Assembly (NCBI GenBank): GCA_900765525.1
Contig: CAAFRY010000280.1
Coordinates: 1 to 11,083, forward strand
Source of the DNA: an uncultured Blautia sp.
GTDB lineage: Bacteria; Bacillota; Clostridia; Lachnospirales; Lachnospiraceae
Length of the DNA: 11,083 nucleotides
Direction: 5' to 3'
Shown: positions 1 through 7,115 of the stretch, piece by piece
How positions within the stretch are numbered: position 1 is the stretch's first letter
Layout of the letters: each line of letters starts with the position of its first letter
Program-made: the position numbers and the translations under genes
The notes under the pieces: model-generated
Told to the model about the DNA's origin: nothing
The model's database searches: none
Seen by the model: the letters and a program-made list of their open reading frames with translations, nothing else

Positions 1-56
1 AACAGCATACCTGGTCCCCAGACAAATTCCTGCAATCTGTGAATCAAATTTTCCAT
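1..56 (-). CDS. Alanine/sodium symporter (AGCS family), N-terminal fragment
   Basis: Reading the minus strand from an ATG at 56-54 gives 18 codons before the window ends: MENLIHRLQEFVWGPGML. The WGPGML segment just before the first membrane span is typical of the start of AGCS (alanine or glycine:cation symporter) proteins, which are integral membrane transporters importing small amino acids with Na+ or H+. The start is well placed: an AGGGG Shine-Dalgarno (69-65) lies 8 nt upstream, and the frame upstream closes at a TAA (86-84) with no other usual start codon. Only the first few percent of the gene is present, so the family call rests on this short motif and its position. The gene is divergent from glgC and may share the intergenic control region. 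Confidence 0.6.
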   Translation of the reverse strand, partial: MENLIHRLQEFVWGPGML

Positions 57-100
57 ACAAAATACCCCTGTGTTTTTTCTAATTTATGCGTTTTTTCCAT
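44..100 (-). CDS. Possible 18-codon upstream ORF of the AGCS symporter
   Basis: An ATG at 100-98 on the minus strand opens a short ORF, MEKTHKLEKTQGYFVWKI, ending at TGA 46-44. It has the best ribosome binding site in this region, GGAGG at 113-109 with 8-nt spacing, better than that of the symporter itself. The ORF runs 13 bases past the symporter start codon (56) in another frame, an arrangement compatible with translational coupling or attenuation. The peptide resembles no family I know. It may be a chance ORF; the strong SD is the main support. Confidence 0.35.
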   Translation of the reverse strand: MEKTHKLEKTQGYFVWKI

Positions 101-209
101 CAAAAAGTCCTCCGTAGATTTTTTAACAATATTTCACAGTATCTCCCGAGAGTTTTTTCTATTTTTTTGTATTTTTTTACTTAAAATTGTGGAAAAATAA
201 GGGATTTAA

Positions 210-224
210 TTGTATAATATACAA
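210..224. promoter_or_regulatory. Perfect palindrome overlapping the glgC -10 box (candidate operator)
   Basis: TTGTATA-A-TATACAA is a perfect 7-bp inverted repeat around a single central base. On the plus strand it contains a consensus -10 hexamer TATAAT (213-218), preceded by only weak -35 candidates near 187-194. Initiation would fall near 225, giving a glgC leader of about 67 nt. On the minus strand the same block offers TATTAT/TATACAAT, so it could also affect the divergent symporter gene. A repressor site over a -10 box is a plausible reading, but AT-rich palindromes can arise by chance. No regulator is identifiable from this sequence. Confidence 0.5.
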
Positions 225-291
225 CATGAAAACAGTAGGAACCTACGCCTTGCGAAGACCTATTGTGAACTAAGGAAAGAGAGGGTTCATT

Positions 292-1431
292 ATGAAACAA
301 AACAATATGTTGGCAATGATTTTAGCCGGCGGCCGTGGAACTCGCCTGCATGAGCTGACAAAAAAAGTTGCAAAGCCCGCCGTATCCTACGGCGGAAAAT
401 ATCGTATCATTGATTTTCCGTTAAGTAACTGTGCAAACAGCGGTATCGACAATGTAGGAGTCCTTACCCAGTACGAATCCATTCAGCTTAACAGCTATGT
501 AGCTGCCGGCGGACGCTGGGGTCTGGATGCTAAAAACAGCGGCGTATATGTTCTTCCTCCCCGTGAAAAAGCGGACTCCAATCTGGATGTATACAGAGGA
601 ACCGCTGACGCTATCTCTCAGAATATCGACTTTGTAGACAGCTTTGACCCGGAATATGTTCTGATTCTTTCCGGCGACCATATCTACAAAATGAACTATG
701 CTAAAATGCTGGCCGCTCACAAGGAGCAGCATGCGGACGCCACCATTGCGGTAATCGAGGTTCCTTTAAAAGAAGCCAGCCGCTTCGGTATCATGAACAC
801 CGACGAAAGCGGACGCATTGTAGAATTCGAGGAGAAACCTGCTAAGCCAAAAAGCAATCTTGCCTCCATGGGTATTTATATCTTCACCTGGAAGCTGTTA
901 AGAAAAATGCTGATGGCTGATATGAAAGACCCGGATTCCCATCACGATTTCGGTAAGGACATCATCCCTGTTATGCTTCAGGAAAATAAGACTCTGTATG
1001 CCTACAAATTCAAAGGTTATTGGAAAGACGTAGGAACCATTGATTCTCTCTGGGAAGCAAACATGGACCTTCTGGATAAAAACAATCCTCTGGATTTAAG
1101 CGACCCCACCTGGAAAATCTATACAGAAGATTCCGCCAGCCTGCCTCATTACATGGGACCAAACGCCAGCATCAAACGTGCCTTTATCACACAGGGCTGT
1201 ATGATTGACGGTGAGGTAGAAAATTCCGTATTATTCACAGACGCCAAAATCGGCACCGGTGCAAAGGTTATCGACAGTGTACTCATGCCTGGCGCTGTAG
1301 TGGAAGAAGGCGCCGTGGTTCAGCGTGTTATCGTGGCTGACGGCGTAAAAATCGGCAAGAATGCCAAGGTGGGAAGCGCTGACAGCGAGCACATTGAACT
1401 GATTGCAAAACGTGTAAAGGGGGATGAATAA
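292..1431 (+). CDS. glgC: Glucose-1-phosphate adenylyltransferase (catalytic subunit)
   Basis: Makes ADP-glucose and PPi from ATP and glucose-1-phosphate, the committed step of bacterial glycogen synthesis, in the cytosol. The 379-residue protein opens with the nucleotide-binding loop LAGGRGTRL (residues 11-19), then [19 protein letters not shown] (34-52), YRGTADAI (101-108) and [10 protein letters not shown] (127-136), whose Asp129 matches the catalytic Asp142 of the E. coli enzyme. EEKP (180-183) carries the glucose-1-phosphate-binding Lys182, and GIYIF (194-198) follows. The C-terminal ~90 residues show the hexapeptide-like V/I-rich pattern of a left-handed beta-helix. Length is near the family norm (about 380-430). 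GAGGG (281-285) lies 6 nt before the ATG. It is followed after one base by glgD in a two-gene operon ending at the terminator near 2600-2645. All key catalytic residues are present. Confidence 0.96.
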   Translation: MKQNNMLAMILAGGRGTRLHELTKKVAKPAVSYGGKYRIIDFPLSNCANSGIDNVGVLTQYESIQLNSYVAAGGRWGLDAKNSGVYVLPPREKADSNLDVYRGTADAISQNIDFVDSFDPEYVLILSGDHIYKMNYAKMLAAHKEQHADATIAVIEVPLKEASRFGIMNTDESGRIVEFEEKPAKPKSNLASMGIYIFTWKLLRKMLMADMKDPDSHHDFGKDIIPVMLQENKTLYAYKFKGYWKDVGTIDSLWEANMDLLDKNNPLDLSDPTWKIYTEDSASLPHYMGPNASIKRAFITQGCMIDGEVENSVLFTDAKIGTGAKVIDSVLMPGAVVEEGAVVQRVIVADGVKIGKNAKVGSADSEHIELIAKRVKGDE

Positions 1432-1432
1432 A

Positions 1433-2548
1433 ATGAGCAGTGCATTTGGAATTGTAAATTTCTCTGGCAGAAATATTTGGGTGGAAGGACTGCAGCCCTA
1501 CCGTCCCATCGGTGCCTTTTCCTTTTTAGGACGCTACCGTGTTATCGACTTTCCGATTTCCAACATGAGCAACAGCGGAATTGAAAGAATACAGGTATAT
1601 ATCCGCAGAAAACCACGTTCCCTTACAGAGCATCTGGGAACAGGCCGTCATTATAACATTAACTCTAAAAGAGGAAAACTGCACATCCTGTTTTCTGAAA
1701 CCGGAGTAGACAACGACATTTACAACAACGATATTGCAGCTTTCATGGAAAACATGGAATGCATTGAAAGAGTCCATTATCCCTATGTGGTAATTGCTCC
1801 CAGCTACATGGTTTACTCCATGGACTACAGCAAGCTTCTGCAGACACACATTGATTCCGGAGCCGATATTACTCTTTTATATCATTCCGTGGACAATGCC
1901 AAAGAGGCCTTCTTAAACTGCAATACCCTGAACCTGAACCGTCAGAAAGGTGTTCTTTCCTTAGAAGCTAACCATGGAAATGCTAAAAACAGAAATATTT
2001 TCATGGATACATATGTAATGAAGAAGGAATTGTTTATGGAACTGGTGCAGATGGCTCATAAGCTTTCCTCTATGTATACTCTGGCAGATATTGTTCATGA
2101 CTCCTGCAGCGAGCTGGATGTAAGAGGCGTGGCTCATCACGGATACTTTGCATCCATTACAGATTTCAAGAGCTATTACAATGCTAATATGTCTCTTATT
2201 GACTTCAAGGCAGCTACCAGTCTCTTTGATGACGAATGGCCTATTTATACCCGTACCAACGACTCCTGTCCAACCCAGTATTTCGAAACAGCCAACGTAA
2301 AGAATTCTGTGGTATCCAATGGATGTCTCATTGAGGGAACTCTGGAAAACTCCGTAGTAGGAAGAGGATGTGTTATCAAAAAAGGCGCCGTAGTGAAAAA
2401 CAGTGTTGTTCTTCCGGATTCTATTATCGGAGAGGATGTATATGTAGAAAATCAGGTAATTGATAAGCACGCTAAGCTGACTCATGTGAAGAAAATCGTA
2501 TCTCCCAAAGAACAGCCTGGCTATATCAGAAGAAATGACATCTTATAA
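1433..2548 (+). CDS. glgD: Glycogen biosynthesis protein GlgD (regulatory-type ADP-glucose pyrophosphorylase subunit)
   Basis: A 371-residue GlgC paralogue. The fold is kept: FLGRYRVIDFPISNMSNSGI near the N-terminus aligns with the GlgC equivalent, and the C-terminus has the beta-helix repeat pattern (NSVVSNGCLIEG, NSVVGRGCVIKKG). The catalytic signatures are lost: the GGRGTRL loop is absent and the Glg[11 protein letters not shown] segment is replaced by APSYMVYSMDY. This is characteristic of Firmicute GlgD, which pairs with GlgC in a heterotetramer and raises its activity. I chose the ATG at 1433 because AAAGGGGG (1416-1423) then sits 9 nt upstream; the in-frame ATG at 1424 abuts that SD and would overlap glgC by 8 nt. 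Translational coupling to glgC is likely. No catalytic activity of its own is expected. Confidence 0.93.
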   Translation: MSSAFGIVNFSGRNIWVEGLQPYRPIGAFSFLGRYRVIDFPISNMSNSGIERIQVYIRRKPRSLTEHLGTGRHYNINSKRGKLHILFSETGVDNDIYNNDIAAFMENMECIERVHYPYVVIAPSYMVYSMDYSKLLQTHIDSGADITLLYHSVDNAKEAFLNCNTLNLNRQKGVLSLEANHGNAKNRNIFMDTYVMKKELFMELVQMAHKLSSMYTLADIVHDSCSELDVRGVAHHGYFASITDFKSYYNANMSLIDFKAATSLFDDEWPIYTRTNDSCPTQYFETANVKNSVVSNGCLIEGTLENSVVGRGCVIKKGAVVKNSVVLPDSIIGEDVYVENQVIDKHAKLTHVKKIVSPKEQPGYIRRNDIL

Positions 2549-2598
2549 ACCAGAACCATTATATTGACTATAATTCTTAACTATTATTTTTAACGGTT

Positions 2599-2645
2599 AA
2601 AATCCCCGCTGCAAGCCAGTATTCATTGCTTGCAGCGGGGATTTT
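2599..2645. terminator. Bidirectional intrinsic terminator between glgD and fba
   Basis: A perfect 16-bp stem (2601-2616 with 2628-2643), extendable by A/T pairs to about 18 bp, encloses an 11-nt loop. The core is CCCCGCTGCAAGC/GCTTGCAGCGGGG. On the plus strand it is followed by ATTTTTCTTC, a good U tract, ending glgD transcription. On the minus strand the A-rich left flank gives a shorter U run (ATTTTAACCG), so it probably also ends fba, whose stop is only 22 nt away. Confidence 0.92.
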
Positions 2646-2666
2646 TCTTCCATATTCAGTCAAACT

Positions 2667-3536
2667 TTATTCGTATGCTTTTCCTACAGAACCGAAAAGC
2701 TCCATTTTCTCTTTGATTGTCTCGCAGATAGCGTCGAAGCCTGGCTTTAATAATTTACGTGGGTCATAGCCTTTACCCTGATTGTCTTTGCCTTCTTCGA
2801 TATATTTTCTTGTAGCTGCTGCGAAGGATAACTGGCACTCTGTATTTACATTGATTTTAGATACACCTAAATCAATGGCTTTCTTAATCATGTCTGCCGG
2901 GATTCCTGTGCCGCCGTGAAGTACAAGAGGCATTTCACCGGTCAGTTTCTGGATGTCATCCAGAACATCAAAACGAAGTCCTGCCCAGTTTTCCGGATAT
3001 TTTCCATGAATGTTTCCGATACCTGCTGCCAGCATATCTACGCCTAAGTCTGCAATCATCTTGCACTCTTTGGGGTCTGCACACTCGCCCATACCTACAA
3101 CACCGTCTTCTTCTCCGCCGATAGAGCCAACTTCTGCTTCCAGAGACAGTCCCAGGCCTTTACATACGCCTGCCAGCTCTTTGGTTTTCTCTACGTTTTC
3201 CTCAATGGGGTAGTGAGAGCCATCGAACATAATGGAGGAGAATCCTGCCTTAATGCACTTATAGCATCCTTCATATGTACCGTGGTCCAGATGAAGGGCA
3301 ACCGGTACGGTAATCTTTAACTCTTCAATCATGGCTTTTACCATGTCAGCTACTGTCTTAAAGCCGCACATATATTTTCCTGCGCCCTCAGACACACCCA
3401 GGATAATGGGGGATTTGCATTCCTCTGCTGTAAGCAGGGCTGCTTTTGTCCATTCCAGGTTATTGATATTGAACTGTCCTACCGCATAATGTCCCGCTTT
3501 TGCTTTCTTTAACATTTCTGCTGCTGATACTAACAT
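2667..3536 (-). CDS. fba: Class II fructose-1,6-bisphosphate aldolase
   Basis: A zinc-dependent cytosolic enzyme that reversibly cleaves fructose-1,6-bisphosphate to dihydroxyacetone phosphate and glyceraldehyde-3-phosphate. The 289-residue protein shows the class II hallmarks in order: LHLDHG (81-86; catalytic Asp84, Zn ligand His85), EAEVGSIGGEEDG (133-145), GNIHGKYP (174-181; Zn ligand His177), HGGTGIP (207-213; Zn ligand His207) and the phosphate-binding KINVNTE (227-233). Length matches the short-form family (about 285-310). GGAGG (3550-3546) lies 9 nt before the ATG. The gene is monocistronic, ending at the shared terminator with glgD, and is divergent from the phosphofructokinase gene, which places two consecutive glycolytic steps around one control region. 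Nothing is truncated. Confidence 0.96.
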   Translation of the reverse strand: MLVSAAEMLKKAKAGHYAVGQFNINNLEWTKAALLTAEECKSPIILGVSEGAGKYMCGFKTVADMVKAMIEELKITVPVALHLDHGTYEGCYKCIKAGFSSIMFDGSHYPIEENVEKTKELAGVCKGLGLSLEAEVGSIGGEEDGVVGMGECADPKECKMIADLGVDMLAAGIGNIHGKYPENWAGLRFDVLDDIQKLTGEMPLVLHGGTGIPADMIKKAIDLGVSKINVNTECQLSFAAATRKYIEEGKDNQGKGYDPRKLLKPGFDAICETIKEKMELFGSVGKAYE

Positions 3537-3574
3537 AACTAACGACCTCCATATAGAAATATTCTGTTTTCCTT

Positions 3575-3604
3575 ATTATAGACACCCATACCCACAGTGT
3601 ACAA
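3575..3604 (-). promoter_or_regulatory. fba promoter P2 (proximal)
   Basis: A second minus-strand promoter-like pair lies closer to fba: TTGTAC (3604-3599), an 18-bp spacer and a consensus TATAAT (3580-3575). Initiation near 3568 would leave a leader of about 30 nt. Tandem promoters fit a highly expressed glycolytic gene. P2 has longer spacing and no extended -10, so it is less certain than P1. Confidence 0.5.
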
Positions 3605-3625
3605 GAGCCCGAAAAACCTAAACCT

Positions 3626-3653
3626 ATTATATCACATTTTCCTTCACAGGCAA
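3626..3653 (-). promoter_or_regulatory. fba promoter P1 (extended -10)
   Basis: On the minus strand TTGCCT (3653-3648), a 16-bp spacer and TATAAT (3631-3626) form a good sigma-A-type promoter. A TGA directly before the hexamer adds the extended -10 TGn motif. Initiation near 3619 would give a leader of about 80 nt. Confidence 0.7.
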
Positions 3654-3663
3654 GCATTTCTTA

Positions 3664-3692
3664 ATGCATTTTTACCAAAACCATGCTATAAT
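3664..3692 (+). promoter_or_regulatory. Phosphofructokinase promoter (extended -10)
   Basis: TGCTATAAT (3684-3692) is a consensus extended -10 element. The region 17 bp upstream (around 3664-3669) has no good -35, which extended -10 promoters tolerate. Initiation near 3699 gives a leader of about 70 nt containing a possible short ORF. The element lies about 35 bp from the fba P1 -35 box on the opposite strand, so the divergent promoters may influence each other. Confidence 0.65.
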
Positions 3693-3730
3693 TAGTGCCA
3701 GAAAAGGAAAAAAACACAAGAAAGGAGCGT

Positions 3731-3763
3731 ATGGCAAAGCAGAGACTGCCATGCAAAAATTGA
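3731..3763 (+). CDS. Possible 10-codon leader ORF of the phosphofructokinase gene
   Basis: An ATG at 3731 behind AAAGGAG (3721-3727, short 3-nt spacing) opens MAKQRLPCKN, ending at TGA 3761-3763, four bases before the phosphofructokinase ATG. The main gene's only SD-like sequence, GAGG (3762-3765), overlaps this stop and is just 2 nt from its ATG, so translation of the large gene may depend on ribosomes finishing the small ORF. ATGGCA (3731-3736) and TGCCAT (3747-3752) can also form a 6-bp hairpin over the small start codon. A chance ORF is quite possible. Confidence 0.3.
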   Translation: MAKQRLPCKN

Positions 3764-3767
3764 GGAT

Positions 3768-4991
3768 ATGGACAAGAAAAATTTAATCGTAGGACAATCG
3801 GGAGGTCCTACCGCTGTCATCAACAGCAGTCTGTACGGAGTAGTATCCGAGGGGCTTGCCCAGGCCTCCATCGGGCGGGTTTACGGAATGGTCAACGGCA
3901 TTCAGGGCTTTTTGGAAGGCCGTGTTCTGGACTTTCAGGAGGCCTTTTCCGGAAATGATTTAGAGAAATTGAAGACCACCCCCGGCGCTTATCTGGGCTC
4001 CTGCCGCTACAAACTTCCGGAAGATTTAAACGACCCGGTATACCCCCTCCTGTTCCAGAAATTCGAAGAGCTGGGGATAGGATATTTCTTCTACATCGGA
4101 GGAAATGATTCCATGGACACCGTAAGTAAACTGTCCAGATATGCAGAAAAAACAGGAAGCAGCATCCGGGTTATCGGAGAGCCTAAGACTATTGACAACG
4201 ACCTGGTAATGACAGACCATACCCCGGGCTTTGGAAGCGCAGCCAGATATGTAGCCTCCACAGTACGGGAAATTGTCATTGACGCCAATGTATACGAAAC
4301 AAAATCCGTAACCATTGTAGAAATCATGGGCCGTCATGCAGGCTGGCTGACTGCGGCCGCTGCTTTAGCCAGAAAACACACCGGAGATAACCCATTGCTT
4401 ATTTACCTTCCGGAAACTGCATTTGACCAGGAAGCCTTTTTGAAAAAAGTGGAAGCCTGCTTTGAAATCAATCCTAATGTGATTGTCTGTGTATCTGAGG
4501 GTATCCACGACAAAGACGGGGTGTTCCTCTGCGAATATGACAATAGTGTAGGAACAGATTCCTTTGGACATAAAATGCTGGCCGGATGCGGAAAATACCT
4601 GGAAAATCTGGTGCGCAGCCGCTTAGGTGTAAAAGCCCGCTCTGTTGAATTAAACGTAAGCCAGCGCTGCTCTGCTTCCATGATGTCCGCACAAGACCAG
4701 AAAGAAGCTGTAATGGCCGGACGCTTTGGAGTAAGAGCCGCATTAAAGGGCGAAACCGGAAAGATGGTCTCCTATGTGAGAGAAAGCAGCCTGCCCTACC
4801 GCATGAGTCTGGGACTGGAGGATGTAAACAAAATCTGCAATCAGGAAAAGACTGTTCCTCTGGAATGGATTTCCCAGGAGGGCAGCGATGTGACTCAGGA
4901 CTTCCTGGAATATGCCCTTCCTCTGATTCAGGGCCAGGTGGAAATTCCTATGGGAACTGACGGGCTGCCTGACTTTGTATCCAGGAAATAA
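3768..4991 (+). CDS. pfp: 6-phosphofructokinase, PPi-dependent type
   Basis: Phosphorylates fructose-6-phosphate to fructose-1,6-bisphosphate in glycolysis; with PPi as donor the step is reversible. The 407-residue protein has the PFK-A fold signatures: GQSGGPTAVINSS (9-21), GGNDSMDT (111-118), GEPKTIDNDLVMTDHTPGFG (137-156) with catalytic Asp143, MGRHAGWL (187-194) and LNVSQRC near residue 300. Two markers point to PPi rather than ATP: Asp114 in the position that is Gly104 in E. coli PfkA, and Lys140 in PKTIDND where ATP enzymes carry Gly (Gly124). Unusual for textbook members, the position of the metal-binding Asp103 is Asn113. Length (about 400) fits PPi-type clades rather than the 320-residue ATP form. 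The start has a poorly spaced SD (GAGG, 2 nt away), possibly explained by coupling to a short upstream ORF. The fold is certain; donor specificity is inferred. Confidence 0.88.
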   Translation: MDKKNLIVGQSGGPTAVINSSLYGVVSEGLAQASIGRVYGMVNGIQGFLEGRVLDFQEAFSGNDLEKLKTTPGAYLGSCRYKLPEDLNDPVYPLLFQKFEELGIGYFFYIGGNDSMDTVSKLSRYAEKTGSSIRVIGEPKTIDNDLVMTDHTPGFGSAARYVASTVREIVIDANVYETKSVTIVEIMGRHAGWLTAAAALARKHTGDNPLLIYLPETAFDQEAFLKKVEACFEINPNVIVCVSEGIHDKDGVFLCEYDNSVGTDSFGHKMLAGCGKYLENLVRSRLGVKARSVELNVSQRCSASMMSAQDQKEAVMAGRFGVRAALKGETGKMVSYVRESSLPYRMSLGLEDVNKICNQEKTVPLEWISQEGSDVTQDFLEYALPLIQGQVEIPMGTDGLPDFVSRK

Positions 4992-5035
4992 ACCGTCTCT
5001 ATTCTCCGTTTCATTTAATTGGACACTGAATAAAT

Positions 5036-5051
5036 GTCCCCCGGACTTTTT
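5036..5051 (+). terminator. Weak intrinsic terminator after the phosphofructokinase gene
   Basis: GTCC (5036-5039), a CCC loop and GGAC (5043-5046) are followed by TTTTTG, 45 nt after the stop codon. The stem is only 4 bp but GC-rich, and flanking AAA/TTT can extend it past one mismatch. A competing hairpin GGACA/TGTCC (5021-5025, 5035-5039) uses the same bases. No better plus-strand terminator is visible before the convergent PTS operon. Confidence 0.4.
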
Positions 5052-5111
5052 GAGCCGGCAGAACTTTTTCATTGCATAGGAAATCCAAAAAATTTCTTAT
5101 AAAATCAAATC

Positions 5112-5172
5112 AGAGCGGCCCCTCAGGAAATACAGGAAGTTTTCTTCCGTCTATATCCTGAGGGGCCGCTCT
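5112..5172 (-). terminator. Strong terminator of the PTS operon (17-bp stem with nested hairpin)
   Basis: A perfect 17-bp stem pairs 5112-5128 with 5156-5172 (core GCGGCCCCTCAGGA/TCCTGAGGGGCCGC). The 27-nt loop holds a second hairpin, GGAAG-TTTT-CTTCC (5135-5148). On the minus strand the stem is followed by GATTTGATTTTATAAG, a T-rich but imperfect tract, so it should end the operon 20 nt after the EIIB stop codon. On the plus strand CTATGCAAG follows, with no U tract, though the hairpin may still block transcripts coming from the phosphofructokinase side. Confidence 0.85.
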
Positions 5173-5192
5173 CTATGCAAGTTTATCTTCTG

Positions 5193-5465
5193 TTATCTGA
5201 AAAGCTTTTGAAACTCTTCAGCCACAGACATTACCTTTGGTCCGATAACAATGTGGACCTGGTTGGATGCAGGGCGAAAAACTGCCGCTGCTCCAGCTTC
5301 TTTCAATTTACTGTCATCTACAGCCTCCATACTCCTGACCTCTATCCGAAGTCTGGTAATACAGTTATAGAAGCTGAGAATATTCTCTTTCCCTCCTGCC
5401 CCTTCCAGAAAGGCCTGTGCCATTTGCAGGGAATCGGGGCAGGAACTTTTCTTTATATTTTCCAT
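5193..5465 (-). CDS. Stand-alone PTS EIIB domain (glucose family)
   Basis: A single EIIB domain of the glucose/N-acetylglucosamine PTS family. In a complete permease this domain takes phosphate from EIIA on a cysteine and passes it to sugar bound by EIIC. From ATG 5465-5463 the protein has 90 residues: a short basic leader, QAFLEGAGGKENI (17-29), the phosphorylation site NCITRLR (34-40, Cys35) and the C-terminal VHIVIGPKV strand-turn. The domain is complete, but no EIIC or EIIA is fused or adjacent. A TTG at 5480-5478 would give five more residues and overlap the ptsI stop; I prefer the ATG, 11 nt past that stop, although its SD (CGGAA) is weak either way. It is last in the operon after EI, so translational coupling is likely. 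It could serve a permease encoded elsewhere, act on the operon's antiterminator, or be a remnant of a permease; the intact active site argues against decay. Confidence 0.85.
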   Translation of the reverse strand: MENIKKSSCPDSLQMAQAFLEGAGGKENILSFYNCITRLRIEVRSMEAVDDSKLKEAGAAAVFRPASNQVHIVIGPKVMSVAEEFQKLFR

Positions 5466-5476
5466 TTTCCGTTTAC

Positions 5477-7096
5477 TCAATCCATATCCCGGACAATTTT
5501 TCTAAGTCTCAGAATCATAGAAGGCGCCACAGAAAGTTCATCTACTCCCATCTCTACAAAGGTTCTGGTAAGCTCTGTATCAGCCCCCAGCTCTCCGCAG
5601 ATACCGGCCCACTTACCGGCCTTGTGAGCGTTGTCCACTACCATCTGAATCATTCTTAAAATTGCCTTATGATGAGGATTATAGAAGGAATCCAGCTTCT
5701 CATTCTGGCGGTCTATAGCCAGGGTGTACTGGGTCAAATCATTAGTACCAATGCTGAAGAAATCCACATGCTGAGCCAAATCATCGCTGACCATAACGGA
5801 AGCAGGCGTCTCTATCATGATGCCCTCTTCCACATCTTTGTAAGGGGTTCCGGACTGCTCCAGCTCTGCCTTTACTTCCTTCACAATCTCCTTGATTTTC
5901 TCTACCTCTTCCACAGAAGTAATCATAGGATACATAACAGAAATATTTCCATAAACCGCTGCTCTTAACAGGGCTCTCAGCTGAGTTTTAAAGATGTCCG
6001 GCTGGGTCAGACAGATACGGATAGCACGGTATCCAAGAGCCGGATTTTCCTCCTTATCCAGTCCCAGATAATCCGCCTGCTTGTCTGCTCCGATGTCCAG
6101 GGTCCGGATAATTACCTTCTTTCCTGCCATGGTCTGGGCTACCTGCTTATAAACCTGGAACTGCTCTTCCTCGCTGGGCAGTTCATTTCTTCCGATATAC
6201 AGGAACTCACTGCGGAAAAGTCCGATACCGCCGGCATCATTTTCCAGAACATATCCCATATCTCCCACGCTTCCGATGTTTGCGTAGATATTTATTTTTC
6301 TTCCGCTTTTGGTTACATTTTCTTTTCCCTTCAGTTCCAGAAGCAGGCTTCTTTTCTCCTGTTCTTCCTGAATCTTCTGTCTGGCTCTGGTGCGCACTTC
6401 TTCTGTAGGATTGAAGAACACTTCGCCTGTAAAGCCGTCTACTACAGCCTCCATTCCTGTCTGGAGCTGCTCCAAATCCATGGGTACGCCGATAAGGGCA
6501 GGTATGTTCATCATCCTGGCCAAAATAGCCGTATGGGAATTGGTAGAACCATGGACTGTGACAAAGGCTAAAATTTTTTCCTTGTCCATCTGAACCGTTT
6601 CGCTGGGAGATAAATCGTCCGCTACGATAATCACCGGTTCTTCAAATTCCATGTCTGTACCGTCTCCGCCGTAAAGGTTCCGCACCAAACGCTCGGAAAT
6701 ATCTTTTACATCCGCAGCACGGGCCTTCATATAATCGTCGTCCATGCTGGCAAACATCTGAGAAAAGTTATCCCCTGTGGCAGCCACTGCGTACTCTGCA
6801 TTTACCTCCTGGGTCCGGATAATATTTTCAATGGATTCATTATAATCCTCGTCCTCCAGCATCATCTGGTGGACTTCAAAAATAGCGGCGCTGGCCTCTC
6901 CCACTTCTTTCACTGCCTTTTCATACAGTCTCTGAAGCTGAGCCTTAGCCTTCTCCCTGGCCTCCTCTACTCTTTGGATTTCTGTGTCGGGGCTCTCCAC
7001 CTTGACCCGTTTCACCACATAATCGTTTTTTCTCAGAACAGAAATTTTTCCCAGGGCAACACCTTTATATACTGATTTGCCTTTCAGACCTTCCAT
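5477..7096 (-). CDS. ptsI: PTS enzyme I (phosphoenolpyruvate-protein phosphotransferase)
   Basis: Autophosphorylates from PEP and passes the phosphate to HPr, the first step of all PTS sugar uptake; a soluble dimer. The 539-residue protein has the N-terminal domain with the HPr-binding helices (about 35-145), the phosphohistidine site GSTNSHTAILAR (183-194, His188), a linker helix, and the C-terminal PEP-binding barrel with FRSEFLYIGRNELPSEEEQF, the SIGTNDLTQYTLAIDR loop and GICGELGAD, whose Cys500 corresponds to active-site Cys502 of E. coli EI. It is about 30 residues shorter than E. coli or Bacillus EI (570-575), losing only the tail after the SVAPSMILRLR segment; no catalytic motif is affected. 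AAGGGG lies 9 nt before the ATG. It begins 19 nt after the HPr stop and ends just before the EIIB gene, inside one operon. Confidence 0.97.
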   Translation of the reverse strand: MEGLKGKSVYKGVALGKISVLRKNDYVVKRVKVESPDTEIQRVEEAREKAKAQLQRLYEKAVKEVGEASAAIFEVHQMMLEDEDYNESIENIIRTQEVNAEYAVAATGDNFSQMFASMDDDYMKARAADVKDISERLVRNLYGGDGTDMEFEEPVIIVADDLSPSETVQMDKEKILAFVTVHGSTNSHTAILARMMNIPALIGVPMDLEQLQTGMEAVVDGFTGEVFFNPTEEVRTRARQKIQEEQEKRSLLLELKGKENVTKSGRKINIYANIGSVGDMGYVLENDAGGIGLFRSEFLYIGRNELPSEEEQFQVYKQVAQTMAGKKVIIRTLDIGADKQADYLGLDKEENPALGYRAIRICLTQPDIFKTQLRALLRAAVYGNISVMYPMITSVEEVEKIKEIVKEVKAELEQSGTPYKDVEEGIMIETPASVMVSDDLAQHVDFFSIGTNDLTQYTLAIDRQNEKLDSFYNPHHKAILRMIQMVVDNAHKAGKWAGICGELGADTELTRTFVEMGVDELSVAPSMILRLRKIVRDMD

Positions 7097-7115
7097 AATT
7101 TTCTACCCCTTGGTT

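Noticed and set aside
141..160. Hairpin TCTC-CC-GAGA followed by T runs on the plus strand
   Set aside because: The 4-bp stem with a 2-nt loop is too weak, and no plus-strand gene lies upstream that would need a terminator.
1961..2485. A 174-codon minus-strand open frame inside glgD
   Set aside because: Antisense shadow of a clearly coding glgD with no recognisable motif or ribosome binding site.
5175..5627. A 150-codon plus-strand open frame
   Set aside because: It is antisense to the EIIB gene and the 3' end of ptsI, both of which have unambiguous motifs; its start lies just past the terminator stem.
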